64,000 bases of DNA from NCBI GenBank assembly GCA_003614735.1, contig KZ992431.1:1-64000 (forward strand). The letters are read 5' to 3'. Positions 22,401 through 32,927 of this stretch are shown here, one piece after another. The number at the start of each line of letters is the position of its first letter. Positions within the stretch are counted from its first letter, which is position 1. The DNA comes from Thamnocephalis sphaerospora. Taxonomy: Eukaryota > Zoopagomycota > Zoopagomycetes > Zoopagales > Sigmoideomycetaceae. Below the pieces are notes generated by a model. It was not told the DNA's origin. It saw only the letters and a program-made list of their open reading frames with translations, and made no database searches. The position numbers were made by a program, and so were the translations under genes.

Positions 22401-23625
22401 CTACTGCTCTTTTCCGGATTTAGTCTTGGTCAGAGTACTTTTGGCCTGTGTCTCCAGCATATTCTTGAGCATCATCTTGCGCTCAAACACTGCTTCTTCG
22501 GGTGCACGATAGGTGCCACCAATGCGATCCCACAGCGTAAAGTACTGGCCATAGTTGTAGTTGAACTGCTCGTGGTGGACCGTATGGTGTGCGGCACCGT
22601 TGATGATGGGGTCGTTGGTAAAGTACTCGCCGTCATGGATGATGACCGTCCACATGTTCACCAAAAGGAACATGACCAGGTAGAGTAGCTTGTGAAGGGG
22701 AAACAGGTACACAAAGACATGATACGCCAGCGACTGCAGGTAGCCATCCATAAAGTTGAAGGCGTGCGATGCGAATGGCGTCGGGACTGCGATGCAACAA
22801 AGGCAAAGGTAGAATGTTAGTCGGCAGCATGTATATGCGCATTTGCCATGCTACTACGTACTGATCCACTTGTGATGAAGCTAGCATACGCACAGATCAT
22901 GTGAATAGCAGGTATTCAACGTTAATAACGGCATTTTCTCTACAGACGCCAATTGATGCGCTGCTTACCTTGTGTAATGGTGCATACAAAAGACGGTGGT
23001 GAAGCGCACGATGCACCCAGTAGATCATCATGTCGGTGAAGAACAGAAAAAAGAAGGCGCTAAAGACCAGCCACCCCCAGCCGTACTCGTCCACGTTGTC
23101 GTAGAGCTTGCTGTAGCCGCGCACCTCAAAGAAGAACCAGGGTACGGTAATAGCGGCCATGGGTCCCATAGCCTTTGTTGCGACCTTTTTCTCCAGCTCA
23201 ATTTGATTTGGTAAGAAGCGTGGATGATGTAACTGGTTTTGATCGTAGATAAAGTAATAAGAGAACGTCGCCACTGACTGGTAGAGCACATGGCCAAACG
23301 AGACGGTTATGAGAAAGAGCGAAAGCAGCTGGCGGAATGTATCGTCGCGTAGCGTCAGGTCTGGCAGATACGGCAGCACCGAATGCAATGCCTGGGGAGT
23401 CAACAGTTCCAGCAACTGGGGACCGCTCAGGGGGGCACAGGCGCTCGTCAGGCCGGCCACGGTCGCGTTGCTAGCCAGCTCGCCGGCGCCGGCAGTGGCG
23501 TGCTGGAGCGCGCACTTGCCACTTGTATCCAGCGTCAGCGTGGCGCCAAAACGCAGGGCGCTAACGACCGCGTTGTAAGCATGGTCCAGCACCAGTACGT
23601 CAGCGTAGTGCAGTACGTGTTCCAT
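22401..23625 (-). CDS. ERG3: Delta7-sterol 5(6)-desaturase (ERG3)
   Basis: ER membrane di-iron desaturase that introduces the C5-C6 double bond in ergosterol synthesis. Three exons. Visible: hydrophobic helices, [22 protein letters not shown], then histidine boxes HRALHH, LHKLHHKW (assembled across the first intron) and HHTVHH near the C-terminus, with [20 protein letters not shown] between them, all as in Erg3. The C-terminal tail is basic (KTKSGKEQ). ATG 23625 starts a short lumenal N-terminus; its presumptive TM helices follow. Confidence 0.93.
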
Positions 23626-24078
23626 GCTAGACACGCGTACGTATGCAAAGATAGCCTAAACCAAGAAACACAGCGGTGGCCGTCGAAAAGTCGTTTGCCT
23701 CGCTGCAGAGGCTTTTTCGATCCTGGATACACCAACTGATAAACGTCGACAAGGAAGTGAGAGTGTCAGAGGCAGGCGTGGCAAGCAGGACAGGCTGTGC
23801 AGACTAGATAAAGGATGCTCGGTGAATAGTGTTATTCCGACGTGCGTAGCTCATCGTCAGCGATTGGCCACACTTCGCATCACACCACCTGGACATATCA
23901 GCCCACCCATCACTGCCGCATGGATCCGTCGTACGCATGATGGCGTCGCGGATGAAAACCATATACAACCCGGTCAACGAGTGCTTGGCTGCGAGTGTAG
24001 ACGGGACGACCGGGAACGGGTATGTATTGCAAGTTACCGGCTGCGTGTGAATTGACTACTAAAGCAAGAGCGCATGTA
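23626..24078. other. Intergenic
   Basis: 453 bp between the ERG3 start and the TPT1 stop; holds the ERG3 promoter. No recognised element. Confidence 0.4.
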
Positions 24079-25054
24079 TCACGCGCGATCCAACAAAACA
24101 GTACCGTCGCGGTCAACAACGCGAGAAAAATAGCACGCCGGCAGTACACCCGCGTCGTCTTTGCCGGTAGTCAAGATAACGTTGTTGGCTGAGCGCAGAA
24201 ATACGATGCCATCTGCGCAAGATAGGCAGGTGTGACGAATGGTGAATGGCATAGCGTGGCGGTGGCGATGGCCTGACCACACCTACCTGCCATAGCCTTG
24301 GCGGCATCTACGTAAATGTACACCTGGCTGGACGCGCGCATGCCTAACAAAATGTCCATGTGCGTCAATTTCGCACAGCTAGGACGCTGCCAGTTTGCTT
24401 ACCGCTAATAACGCCACCTTCGCCGGGTAGACCTGTGGCCAGATGGATGTGGTTTCGATTCATCCGGCGGAGACCCTGGCGCTCTGTTGAACATTATGTT
24501 ATTTCTGGTTGGTTAACACGCGTTGGAGCTATGCTTGTCGTTGGCCATCGTACCAATGGACCGCCAGTGCTGTCGATAGGTGCCGTGCACCAGCGTGACC
24601 AACTCGCTGGCCTCGGTGATAGGCACCAGTTCCAGCGCTTCGACCACTAGACTGTGGCCTTGGTTAGCGCGAATCCACCAGCCAGTCAGGTCTTCTGCCG
24701 CTATGTCAGAGTCTTGCCGCAATGTAAAGCGCTGCTTGTCGTTGTGTGCCACAACCTGCTTTATGTCCTCCAGCGAGTACTGGCGGAAGCGGGGCAGCGA
24801 CAACTACGCGACAGCGTCAGAGCGCAAGGTCAGTGCAGGGCTCTATGAGGAAAACAAGCGCCTACAACGTACCACAGCATCAAGGCGCGCGAAACCGTCC
24901 GGACGTAGCGTCACGCCCTCTTTAGAAGCTCCGTGACGCAAAAGATAGGAGAGCCCCTTGGAAAGACGAACATTGTGGTCGCTACGGGCACGTTGGCCGG
25001 ACTGCGCCTCATCTCGGCGGCCGCTGCTGCGGGGCTGCTGCTGTGGCGGGGCCG

Positions 25055-25090
<36 letters not shown>

Positions 25091-25100
25091 GCGAAGACAT
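24079..25100 (-). CDS. TPT1: tRNA 2'-phosphotransferase TPT1
   Basis: Tpt1 removes the 2'-phosphate left at the tRNA splice junction, using NAD+ to form ADP-ribose 1'',2''-cyclic phosphate. From ATG 25100 there is a low-complexity P/S-rich start (poly-Pro then poly-Ser, encoded by a GAC/GCC-type repeat on the + strand), then the diagnostic LSKGLSYLLRHGASKEGV. After an intron come LEDIKQVVAHNDKQRF, IRANQGHS (NAD-binding RxxQGHS) and LVHGTYRQHW. Later exons give MNRNHIHLATG, SQVYIYVDAAKAM, and GIVFLRSANNVILT near the end. All four catalytic positions known for Tpt1 (R, H, R, R) appear present. Confidence 0.93.
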
Positions 25101-28100
25101 GGTGGCTGAAATGCTCAAGTCAAAACAAAAAGCAACGCAATCAGGCGTGATGATACTGATGGTGGGCTGACTGGTTCGACTCGAATCTGATAACTTGGAT
25201 CATCTGCAGCAACCGACGACGATACTACAAACAAGCATACCATTGCTTGTCGGACATGGTCTGCCGGCCAAAGTGCCCATCCTGTAGCACGCTGTTGATC
25301 ATCTGCACTGCATCTAGTTAAAGCGTGCATGCTCGGGCGGTGCAAATGAGCGACGGTTGAAAGACCCGCGGTTTTACTGCATAATGTGTGCCCATCCAAG
25401 TGCACCCTGCGTTGCGCGTCGCTGGACAGTGCGTTGCATTTTAAGCATGCAAGTGTGCGAGCGATACCATACATGCATTTTGCCCATTACTGCCCTGTTG
25501 CTAAGATTGAATTTTGATGCACGGCGATCGCTGTCGACAACGGCCGGAATTGAGTAGCGAATCGAATGCGTCCGACAGGGGACAGGCGCCGACGTGACGG
25601 CAAATGCACGGAAGCACTTTTGCATGACACGACCCAGCAATAGCATTTTTTGGGTTGCCTTTGTAAGGCTGACACTGTTCGCTAGATGGTGCACCCAGGC
25701 GGACAGTCTGTTGCAGCGACCGTGGCGTTCACGTGTGGTCGCACCAAAAGAGTACCTTCCCTGGGTGTGGATCCTTCCAGATGTGCAACCATCTGGCCAA
25801 GAACGCTTGCCTCCTTAATGTCCCTAATCGTTCGGTGTTGGCAGTGATGGTGGCGGCATCACCACACGTGCACGATTGCAGAGTTTTTGTTGGGCGTAGT
25901 CGCCCAGTCCACTTCACCGTTACGGTCGCTGTTGCAATGCCGCTCCAGACTCTGACTCCATGCGCGACATTTGGGCGACATGGAAACGCATGCTGTGCAG
26001 TTGCAGGCGTGCCGGTGACAATGTAGCATGCAAGCGTCCATGTATCAGATAAAGTCGTATCCACGTCCCTCTCCTTCAATCGGTACCTGGTATTCCTGCC
26101 GCGCAGCACGTATTGCTATGCGGCCTGTTTTTTGCAGATGCCAGTACAGCGCCGGTGTGGTGCGGTGGTACGTGCGCGTTTCACGCGACCTTTCCGCATC
26201 CATATCCGCATCACTGCAGACCTGGCTTGACTGCCGACAAGCTCGGCGATCTCTATTCTGGTCTAGCCTACAATGCTCGTTCGGGTGTTATGGGCTGCCT
26301 TATCTCGCTTCCGCCTTTTCCAGTCACTCCTTTCTTCGACGTGCACACCATCTTTTCGTAGACGTCGAGAACTAGTGCACCGCCATCACACACTTGCTGC
26401 CTGATCAGTGTCACTGCCGACCTGTCCTTGATCTATTTATATGAAGGTTTCACTCAGTTGCGAGAAGGTTTTATTATCTTCCCTGGTAGGTAGTCATCTG
26501 TATGCGGCAGGATGTGAAGGACAATGTTGCTGTCTTTGCATAGTAAATCGCCGCTCTCTCTAGGGCTATCAGCGATGCCAACATCGTTGGCAACATTCAA
26601 CCTGCCGCGCTGGTCTCAGGCACGGTCAGCGTAGCCATCTTTGGTAGCATCGACAAGTTTTGTGCGAGACTGAGCCGTGACGCACGCGTAACATCACCAG
26701 TAGAGGGCCGCATCTCGCTCGTCTCTTATGCAGCGGGTGTGTCAGCGTAGCGGGTAGAGGGCGTGTGGTTGGTTAGTGTGTCGCGTCGCTCCTCCGTGAA
26801 TTGGTGCTCTGTGTGAGCCTCCTGATACCACTGCCACCTGGCATCCTGCGTCCTTTTAGTCAACCTGCTTTTACGCTGTCCCCGCATTGCCGAAGCACGC
26901 AACTCTTTCGCCTACCTATTTTACAGCATAACTTTCCTCTGCCACCTGCACTTTTCTGGACTACATCGTTGACGCCTTACTTGGCGTGACAGTGTCCGTT
27001 CACCTATATTGCATCGCACAGCACGTAGTAGTGCCGCCTACCGGTCACATCACCATCCCAGCCCTTTTTTGCGGCTTTGCCCTAGTTCCCGTGACCAGCT
27101 TTGGTCGTTGCCTTTAGCACACTGCGCCGGCGCTTTGTCCAGATTAAGGCAGGTGTGGTAGTCTCTGCGTAAGTCATGGGGTATTCGGCAAACAGTGAAT
27201 CATCTTTTTGGTAGTACTCGTACTGGCCTGCTGGTCACTTTTCGCCGCCACATTGGTGTGATTTCCTGTTGCGATGCTCCTTCTTCCCGAATCAGCCGAC
27301 ACGCTGGCACTCATAGTGCCTAGACACGCGTGTGCCAGAGGCTAGCGTAGCACAAGACTTGGTTATGAAAGCGTACGTTTGTTTTACTTTGCTCCTTTTA
27401 TGGGCTCGTCGATGCGTATCAAAAAAGGCGGCGTCATGCCCAGTCACCCGCGAGCAAGTACCAGTGAAAGCGGATGCTGCATTGGCATGACCGTGTGCCG
27501 CATCGGATGCTCCTTGCGGTGTATGCGTTGCCTTAAACTGCTCGCACGTGAGTGGCCTTGTGATGACAAGGTTTGCCATATTGTGTCTTGAAGGTCTGTC
27601 GCCATCGGTGCCTGGCTGCCGCATTACAGTGCTGTTAAACCGCGAACACCGGTCGGCTTGGCTCCGAAAAGACTTGGTCGTTCACACAGGCACCTGTCGG
27701 TCGTAACCTATATATTACTCCCATTTTTGATACCCTGTCTCGCCCTACACGTCTATACATTGCACGGTGTACTTTGCCGCTGCTCCCTGCGTGTGACACA
27801 TCGCCTAGTTAGGTAACGCCCGTGTCTATTCCTGAGCCGCCGACCTATTCTACACTCCACACGATGTACGACACCACGTCGTCGGTTGTACGGACAGCAC
27901 TCCTTGCCCTTGGTGTTCTCATCATACAGCGTTTCATCTGCTCGGACTTAAAGGCCTGGCGGTCGGTAGTGCAGTTAATTGCTTCTCTCTATTTCGATGA
28001 CCACACTGTGAAACGTGTACGCCCTTGGCCTCGTCACTGCTGGAAATCGCTCACGCTGTCTTTTGTCATTTTATGGTAGCTCATTGTTACCAGTGCGCAC

Positions 28101-28674
28101 TGTAAATGGTTTCCATGTTCTCCGCTCGTTTTGCCGTATCCTGCCCCGCGAACAGCCCCTTGGACGCCGCTCCCGGTGCGGATGACTATATAGTTCCGTT
28201 GGACTGCGGCCTGGCCTTTTTCCGCCCCATGTTGCCTCCCTCTTCTGCAACGCGCCCTTCATGTTCACGTATGCTTTGCCGCCGCCGCCACCATCCACAT
28301 CGCTTACGTTCTAGTCGACCGGTTTTACTCGTTTGATCTTCTCGCCATTACCCCTTGCATGTTGCTGGTCATCTCAGGTCTCTGTCCACCCGTCTGCTTG
28401 CGTCGCCCCACTCTTACCTCTTGCCTTGCATCACCCGTCCATCCACCACCCATCTTAAGCACTGAATGTGTATCAACAGCAAACTATCATCGCTGCTGTT
28501 ACCGCTACGTCTTCCATTTTCACCGCAACCAAGCTCTGCGTCGCCCCCGCCCGTGCGGCGTAGCGTTCATTTCATCTAACATTCGCATCACATGCACTTA
28601 GTTTTCAAAAGCCCATACCAACACCGCTACGTCTACTACTCTGTGCAAATTCAGAGAAGGCGTTTGCTAACGCC
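25101..28674 (+). other. Gene-poor stretch upstream of homeobox gene 1
   Basis: About 3.6 kb with only short frames on either strand and no recognisable domain. From about 26.8 kb onward the + strand is clearly C/T-rich, consistent with a long transcribed leader or promoter of the homeobox gene. A TATATA element lies at 28187-28192. Frames at 25374-25694 (-) and 26113-26361 (+) were inspected and not called. Confidence 0.45.
28187..28192 (+). promoter_or_regulatory. TATA-like element of homeobox gene 1
   Basis: TATATA located 483 nt before the ATG at 28675. It is the only clear TATA motif in the last 500 nt of the leader. Confidence 0.35.
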
Positions 28675-30300
28675 ATGGCACGCCCGCAACCCCTGGAACC
28701 GTCGCTGCGCACACTTACCTCCAGCAAGCATGGCCATTTTGGCCTGACCCAGGAGGAAATCCACCACCGCGCTTCATATTCACCAGAGCATGCGTACACG
28801 CCCGGAATACCACCTGCTCGACGACGCAGCTCACTATTTTCAAACGACGGCATGCTGCGCCGCATGGAATGCCTCACGCTACAGTCTCCAATCCGCGACG
28901 CAATCGCTCCGGTGTGGCAGCATTCCGTCCAAAGACTGTCTGACGACAGCGAACATGTGCACCTCGCGTCATATGACAGCCTGGCCGAGCCAGCATATTC
29001 ACGTGCACGTTTGCCCGCACCAGTGCTGCCTGAATATAGGCCAGACGTGCGCTATCCACCTCCAATGCAGCGTGTACCATCGTACAGCAGCAGCAACAAC
29101 TTGGCTGGACCGCCATCGGGAATGAAGCGGCCTGCTTCTCAGGCGCTGGAGGCACGAGTTCGCAGGCAGAGTGCAATGGCAGCGTCAGAAATGTCGGTTT
29201 ACCAGAAGAAGCTGAATGATATGACCGCCAGGCGATGCGAATACGCGCCAGTTTACCGGGCAAAAATATCTGCCATATCGGCTGCTGCAGGAGAGCGCGG
29301 CTTTACGTACATGACCAATGCACTGAGTCCGGACGCCAACCACAAGCGCCGTCGCATACGGCACCGCATCACTTCTGTGCAGCGCGTACGCCTGCTCGAC
29401 ACCTACCGGCGTACTCGCTTTCCGTCGCGACGCCTACAGACTGCACTTGCAGAGGAGCTCGGGCTTCCGCTGCGCTCGGTGCAGATCTGGTTCCAAAACC
29501 AGCGCCAGCTGAACAAGACTGCTGCAACTACCACAACATCCGACATTGCTAATGAAAATGAAGTGCAGCTGCTGGCAACCAGCGTCACCAACGACAGCAT
29601 CGGCGCTAGCTGCGACAGCGACAGCGATGTTTGTGCAGAGTATGCCTGCTCTTCTGCCGAAATGCCCCGCTACGCTGGTGCACCTGCAGACAATGCTGCT
29701 AATACGACGCAAAACGGGCTGGCACCGATCACGTCAGACATTAATGATACCTACAATGTATTCCGCGGCCCACCGATGCCACCGCTGGTCGGTAGTAGTG
29801 CCGCAGTCGTCTCGCCCACGACACGCCCGAACATGCGAATACTCCGGGGCAAGCATCGCCTTGGTGTGCCCAAATGCTCCTTTACGCCATGGCATTTTGC
29901 TACCGGTGTGAGCTGGCATCTGTCTACGGCTGGCCGTGGCCCAAACCATCCACCAACTGGCCCAACCTGGTCATCATCGCAGGCCGAGTACTCGCGCCCA
30001 ATGTATTTTGCCTCCAGCAGCATACCTCCCAAGGCATCGCCATCGCATCCGTTTCCTCCTACACCGCGGCACTCTACGCCCATCTCTGGCCATGCGTCGC
30101 CAGTCTGTCAACCTGGATATCTACGCGCTCTGCCGCCGATTATACAACCAGTGCCATCTAGCTCGATTTCGCAAGCGGGTATCGTATTTGCTCGCAGTCC
30201 GATGCACATACCCCGGCGCAGAAGCCAGCCTTCGCCAAGGATCACTGCCGCGCCCTATGCCAAACACTATAGGGAGCGAATGCATAGCTTTGCCTCTTGA
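28675..30300 (+). CDS. Homeodomain transcription factor 1
   Basis: Intronless gene for 541 aa. Residues about 224-283 form a homeodomain of ordinary length (not TALE), with helix 3 SVQIWFQNQRQLNK containing the DNA-contacting W-F-x-N signature. It is preceded by a basic arm (KRRRIRHR). The long flanks are S/P/Y-rich and low-complexity, as in fungal regulators, with no other domain recognised. ATG 28675 has a good context (gccATGg). Convergent with a second homeobox gene whose helix 3 also reads WFQNQRQ, suggesting related paralogues. Target genes unknown. Confidence 0.9.
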   Translation: MARPQPLEPSLRTLTSSKHGHFGLTQEEIHHRASYSPEHAYTPGIPPARRRSSLFSNDGMLRRMECLTLQSPIRDAIAPVWQHSVQRLSDDSEHVHLASYDSLAEPAYSRARLPAPVLPEYRPDVRYPPPMQRVPSYSSSNNLAGPPSGMKRPASQALEARVRRQSAMAASEMSVYQKKLNDMTARRCEYAPVYRAKISAISAAAGERGFTYMTNALSPDANHKRRRIRHRITSVQRVRLLDTYRRTRFPSRRLQTALAEELGLPLRSVQIWFQNQRQLNKTAATTTTSDIANENEVQLLATSVTNDSIGASCDSDSDVCAEYACSSAEMPRYAGAPADNAANTTQNGLAPITSDINDTYNVFRGPPMPPLVGSSAAVVSPTTRPNMRILRGKHRLGVPKCSFTPWHFATGVSWHLSTAGRGPNHPPTGPTWSSSQAEYSRPMYFASSSIPPKASPSHPFPPTPRHSTPISGHASPVCQPGYLRALPPIIQPVPSSSISQAGIVFARSPMHIPRRRSQPSPRITAAPYAKHYRERMHSFAS

Positions 30301-31304
30301 TCGCCAATACCATGTATAACACCGACATCAGCTTGTAGTCGCGCGCCGGCAATCATGCTCAATGGCGGTGCGCCCAACTCTTCCGGTCCTCTTTCGCCTG
30401 CCGTTGAATCGCGTCTCTCTCTTCCATGCTTATCTCTGGTGTGCCTCTAATGTCTACACAATGTCTGCAATACACGTAGCTAGCTTAACGTCAGTAGAGA
30501 CCACATTTGCTGCCACTTTTACAGCGTGTTCACTAGGCAAATTTGCTTGTTTGCATCCGTTCGCGCAGGTGCGCGCGGGTATTCAGTATGTCGAGTGTAA
30601 AACAAGAAATTCACATTGCTAAGATTGATGGTAGTCGAAACGGCTACAAAGACAAGGAGAGAAGAATGCATGGCACAACAGGCATGGCAAGGTAGCAGCG
30701 CGACTGGCAACGCAAGTGAATAGAGGAGCCTGGCATGCGCCGCAGATGAAGCGCATGTGGGCCGACGATAAAAGATAAGGCCGCTTAGTAATATGACGGG
30801 CAACGGGCGGCGAAGAAAAGGGTAAGAAGGATGTAGCGAGCAATGGTGGACGCTTGTATAGATGTAGTCGGCGGAACAGACTACGTGCAGATAAGGAACC
30901 CAGGGTATCGATCGCTACAGGCTAATATCATGCGGTGAAAAGGGAATAGCCATGGCACAAAGTGGGCGATAATGCGTATGTTGGCCGGGGCGGTGGGCAG
31001 CAGTCAAATGCCGCTAGCAAGCGTACAGTGTGAGAGACGCGCAAAAACACAGCGGCACTCGTGGTACTGAAAGTAGTAGGTGTGGCCGCAGCAGAGCAGG
31101 ATCGGGCATATGTAACTTGGGAGGCGGTGTGCACTAGCGCACTATGAACAACACAAAGGGCAATCCGCTCCAGCTGCCGTCACTATCAACAGGTCGTGCG
31201 GAAGGAAACCAGCTCAGCGGGTGATATTACGAGGGGTGGTTGGCTAATAGGAGTGATGGGCGAGCAGAGGTTGAGTATGAGCGGGGCAGAACGGTGCTGC
31301 CACC
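30301..31304. other. Region between convergent homeobox genes
   Basis: About 1 kb holding both 3' ends. The left third is mixed in composition and the right part of the + strand is A/G-rich. No gene seen; frames here (for example 30519-30843 -) are low-complexity. Confidence 0.45.
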
Positions 31305-32927
31305 CTACTGGGCGCCTGCCGGCACGTTCACCGAATAGCTGGGCGGGCAGCAGGGACACGGCTGCGTGTAGGAGCGCGGCCGCCCGTGGGGTGTATAATG
31401 CTCGTGATGGTGGTGGTGAGGATGGCGCACCGGCGAAGCTGGGGCCGGGTCGTATCCGGCCACCGGCGGAAGCGCCGACGACAGGGTCGACATGGACGGC
31501 AGAGCGTGGCTGGCACCGGGCGAGCCGCCTACGCGCGGTGGCGGCGGCGAGTAATGCGGCGGTGGCGGCGGCGGCATATGACGGTGGTGATGGCCAAGGT
31601 GAGGTGGCGGATATGATGTCGAATAGGTTGGCGAATGCGCAGCGGGCGGCATGGTCGGGCGACAGCACGGTCCAGTGCATGGTGCTTCGTCATCGTAGCG
31701 ATGAGGCGCATGAGCAGCTGGCGGCGGCGGCGGCGGTGGTGGTGGGCACGACCTGCAATGCGGATCTGTGCAAACGGACGGTGGTACTACAGAGGCCATG
31801 GAAGGAGACATGGCATAACCTGCCGCCGCTGGCATAGGGGGCGGCAAAGGCGGGAGCGACGAGGGCGCGCGGCAAGCGTAGCCCGGGGGAAAGTAGGAGC
31901 CGTTGTGATCCATGTTGGTGGCTGGCGAGTGGCTGGCGCCCGAGAGCGGCGACGGCGTAGACAGCGCAGCCGCCGCCAGCGTAGGCATACTGGCGTCTGC
32001 CGGCAGGTGATCTGCCCAGGCCGGACGGGCCGGGCCGCTGGCACGACGTGGGCGCCGGCGAACGCCTGCATTCAGGGCACCCATGGGTAGATCGTCCAGA
32101 GGTTGCCGTTCGCGTGACAGCTCACGCCGAATGCTGCTGCCAATACCAAAGGCAGTGTGTGCTGACGGGGACGTGGTGCTGCCCGACACGGTCACTCGCC
32201 GCCGCCGGCGCGTGTTCTTGGCCGACGGGGCCTCAGAGTTGCGCCAGGTGGGCGGACAGTCGGTCGACCAAGGACGGAACACATCGGTGATGGCAAATCC
32301 GGTCGGCAGCGAGAAGCCGCGCATAATACGACCATCGGGCGCGCGTGCCAGCGGCGGCGGGCGGCGCGAGCCATCGCAAATGGTGATGACGCTTTCTGCG
32401 GTGGCCGCGCGCTCAGCTGCTGCAATTGCGGCTGCGGCCGCAGCCACAGTGTGCGGATGCTCCATGTGGGCACGGCCCACCACGTCCATTCCGTGCATGC
32501 GTACATGCTCGCGCTCAATCGCCCGCCGCTCACGGTCGCGCTCGCCTTCGCGGCGCTTGGTGGCCTCCTGCTGGCGCTGATTCTGGAACCAGACCTGGAC
32601 CATGCGCGGACGCAATCCAAGCTTTTCCGCCAGTTCGTTGCGCAGTGCCACTACCGGATACTTTGTGCGCTCGTTGTAGACACGACGAAGCACTGCAAGC
32701 TGAGCAGGCGAGATACGACGGCGACGCTGGGCCGGGTCGTCGTCCTGCATCATCATGTCATCTTCACTTACGGTTGTCAGAGCATCGACAGACTGCTGTC
32801 CGTGCTGATGCGCCATGGCCTGGTGGTAGTGGGGCTGCTGAACTGCTGTCGGCGGCATGGTGGATGAATTTGCGGGTAGGTCGGGAAAACGAGTGGTGTC
32901 GTGCGAGGATAGTTCCATCATAGACAT
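31305..32927 (-). CDS. Homeodomain transcription factor 2
   Basis: Intronless gene for 540 aa. Residues about 68-126 form a homeodomain (RRRRISPAQLAVLRRVYNE, then LGLRPRMVQVWFQNQRQQ), close in style to fungal Yox1/Phx1-type factors. A short acidic patch (DDMMMQDDDPA) precedes it and a highly charged R/E helix follows it. The C-terminal 330 residues are Pro/His/Ser-rich with poly-Pro and His runs. The start was set at ATG 32927; the frame is open further upstream only through non-ATG codons. The large + strand frame over 31196-31837 is its antisense shadow. Confidence 0.9.
   Translation of the reverse strand: MSMMELSSHDTTRFPDLPANSSTMPPTAVQQPHYHQAMAHQHGQQSVDALTTVSEDDMMMQDDDPAQRRRRISPAQLAVLRRVYNERTKYPVVALRNELAEKLGLRPRMVQVWFQNQRQQEATKRREGERDRERRAIEREHVRMHGMDVVGRAHMEHPHTVAAAAAAIAAAERAATAESVITICDGSRRPPPLARAPDGRIMRGFSLPTGFAITDVFRPWSTDCPPTWRNSEAPSAKNTRRRRRVTVSGSTTSPSAHTAFGIGSSIRRELSRERQPLDDLPMGALNAGVRRRPRRASGPARPAWADHLPADASMPTLAAAALSTPSPLSGASHSPATNMDHNGSYFPPGYACRAPSSLPPLPPPMPAAAGYAMSPSMASVVPPSVCTDPHCRSCPPPPPPPPPAAHAPHRYDDEAPCTGPCCRPTMPPAAHSPTYSTSYPPPHLGHHHRHMPPPPPPHYSPPPPRVGGSPGASHALPSMSTLSSALPPVAGYDPAPASPVRHPHHHHHEHYTPHGRPRSYTQPCPCCPPSYSVNVPAGAQ

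Noticed and set aside
25374-25694. 106-aa minus-strand frame
   Set aside because: No domain, no clear splice partners, and composition unlike the true genes nearby.
31196-31837. Large + strand frame of 213 aa
   Set aside because: Exact antisense of the Pro/His-rich end of homeobox gene 2; repeat-rich codons keep the other strand open.
28675-32927. Mating-type (HD) locus
   Set aside because: Both homeodomains are of the ordinary 60-residue type and the genes are convergent, not the divergent HD1/HD2 pair of Basidiomycota. No pheromone, receptor or HMG gene is near.
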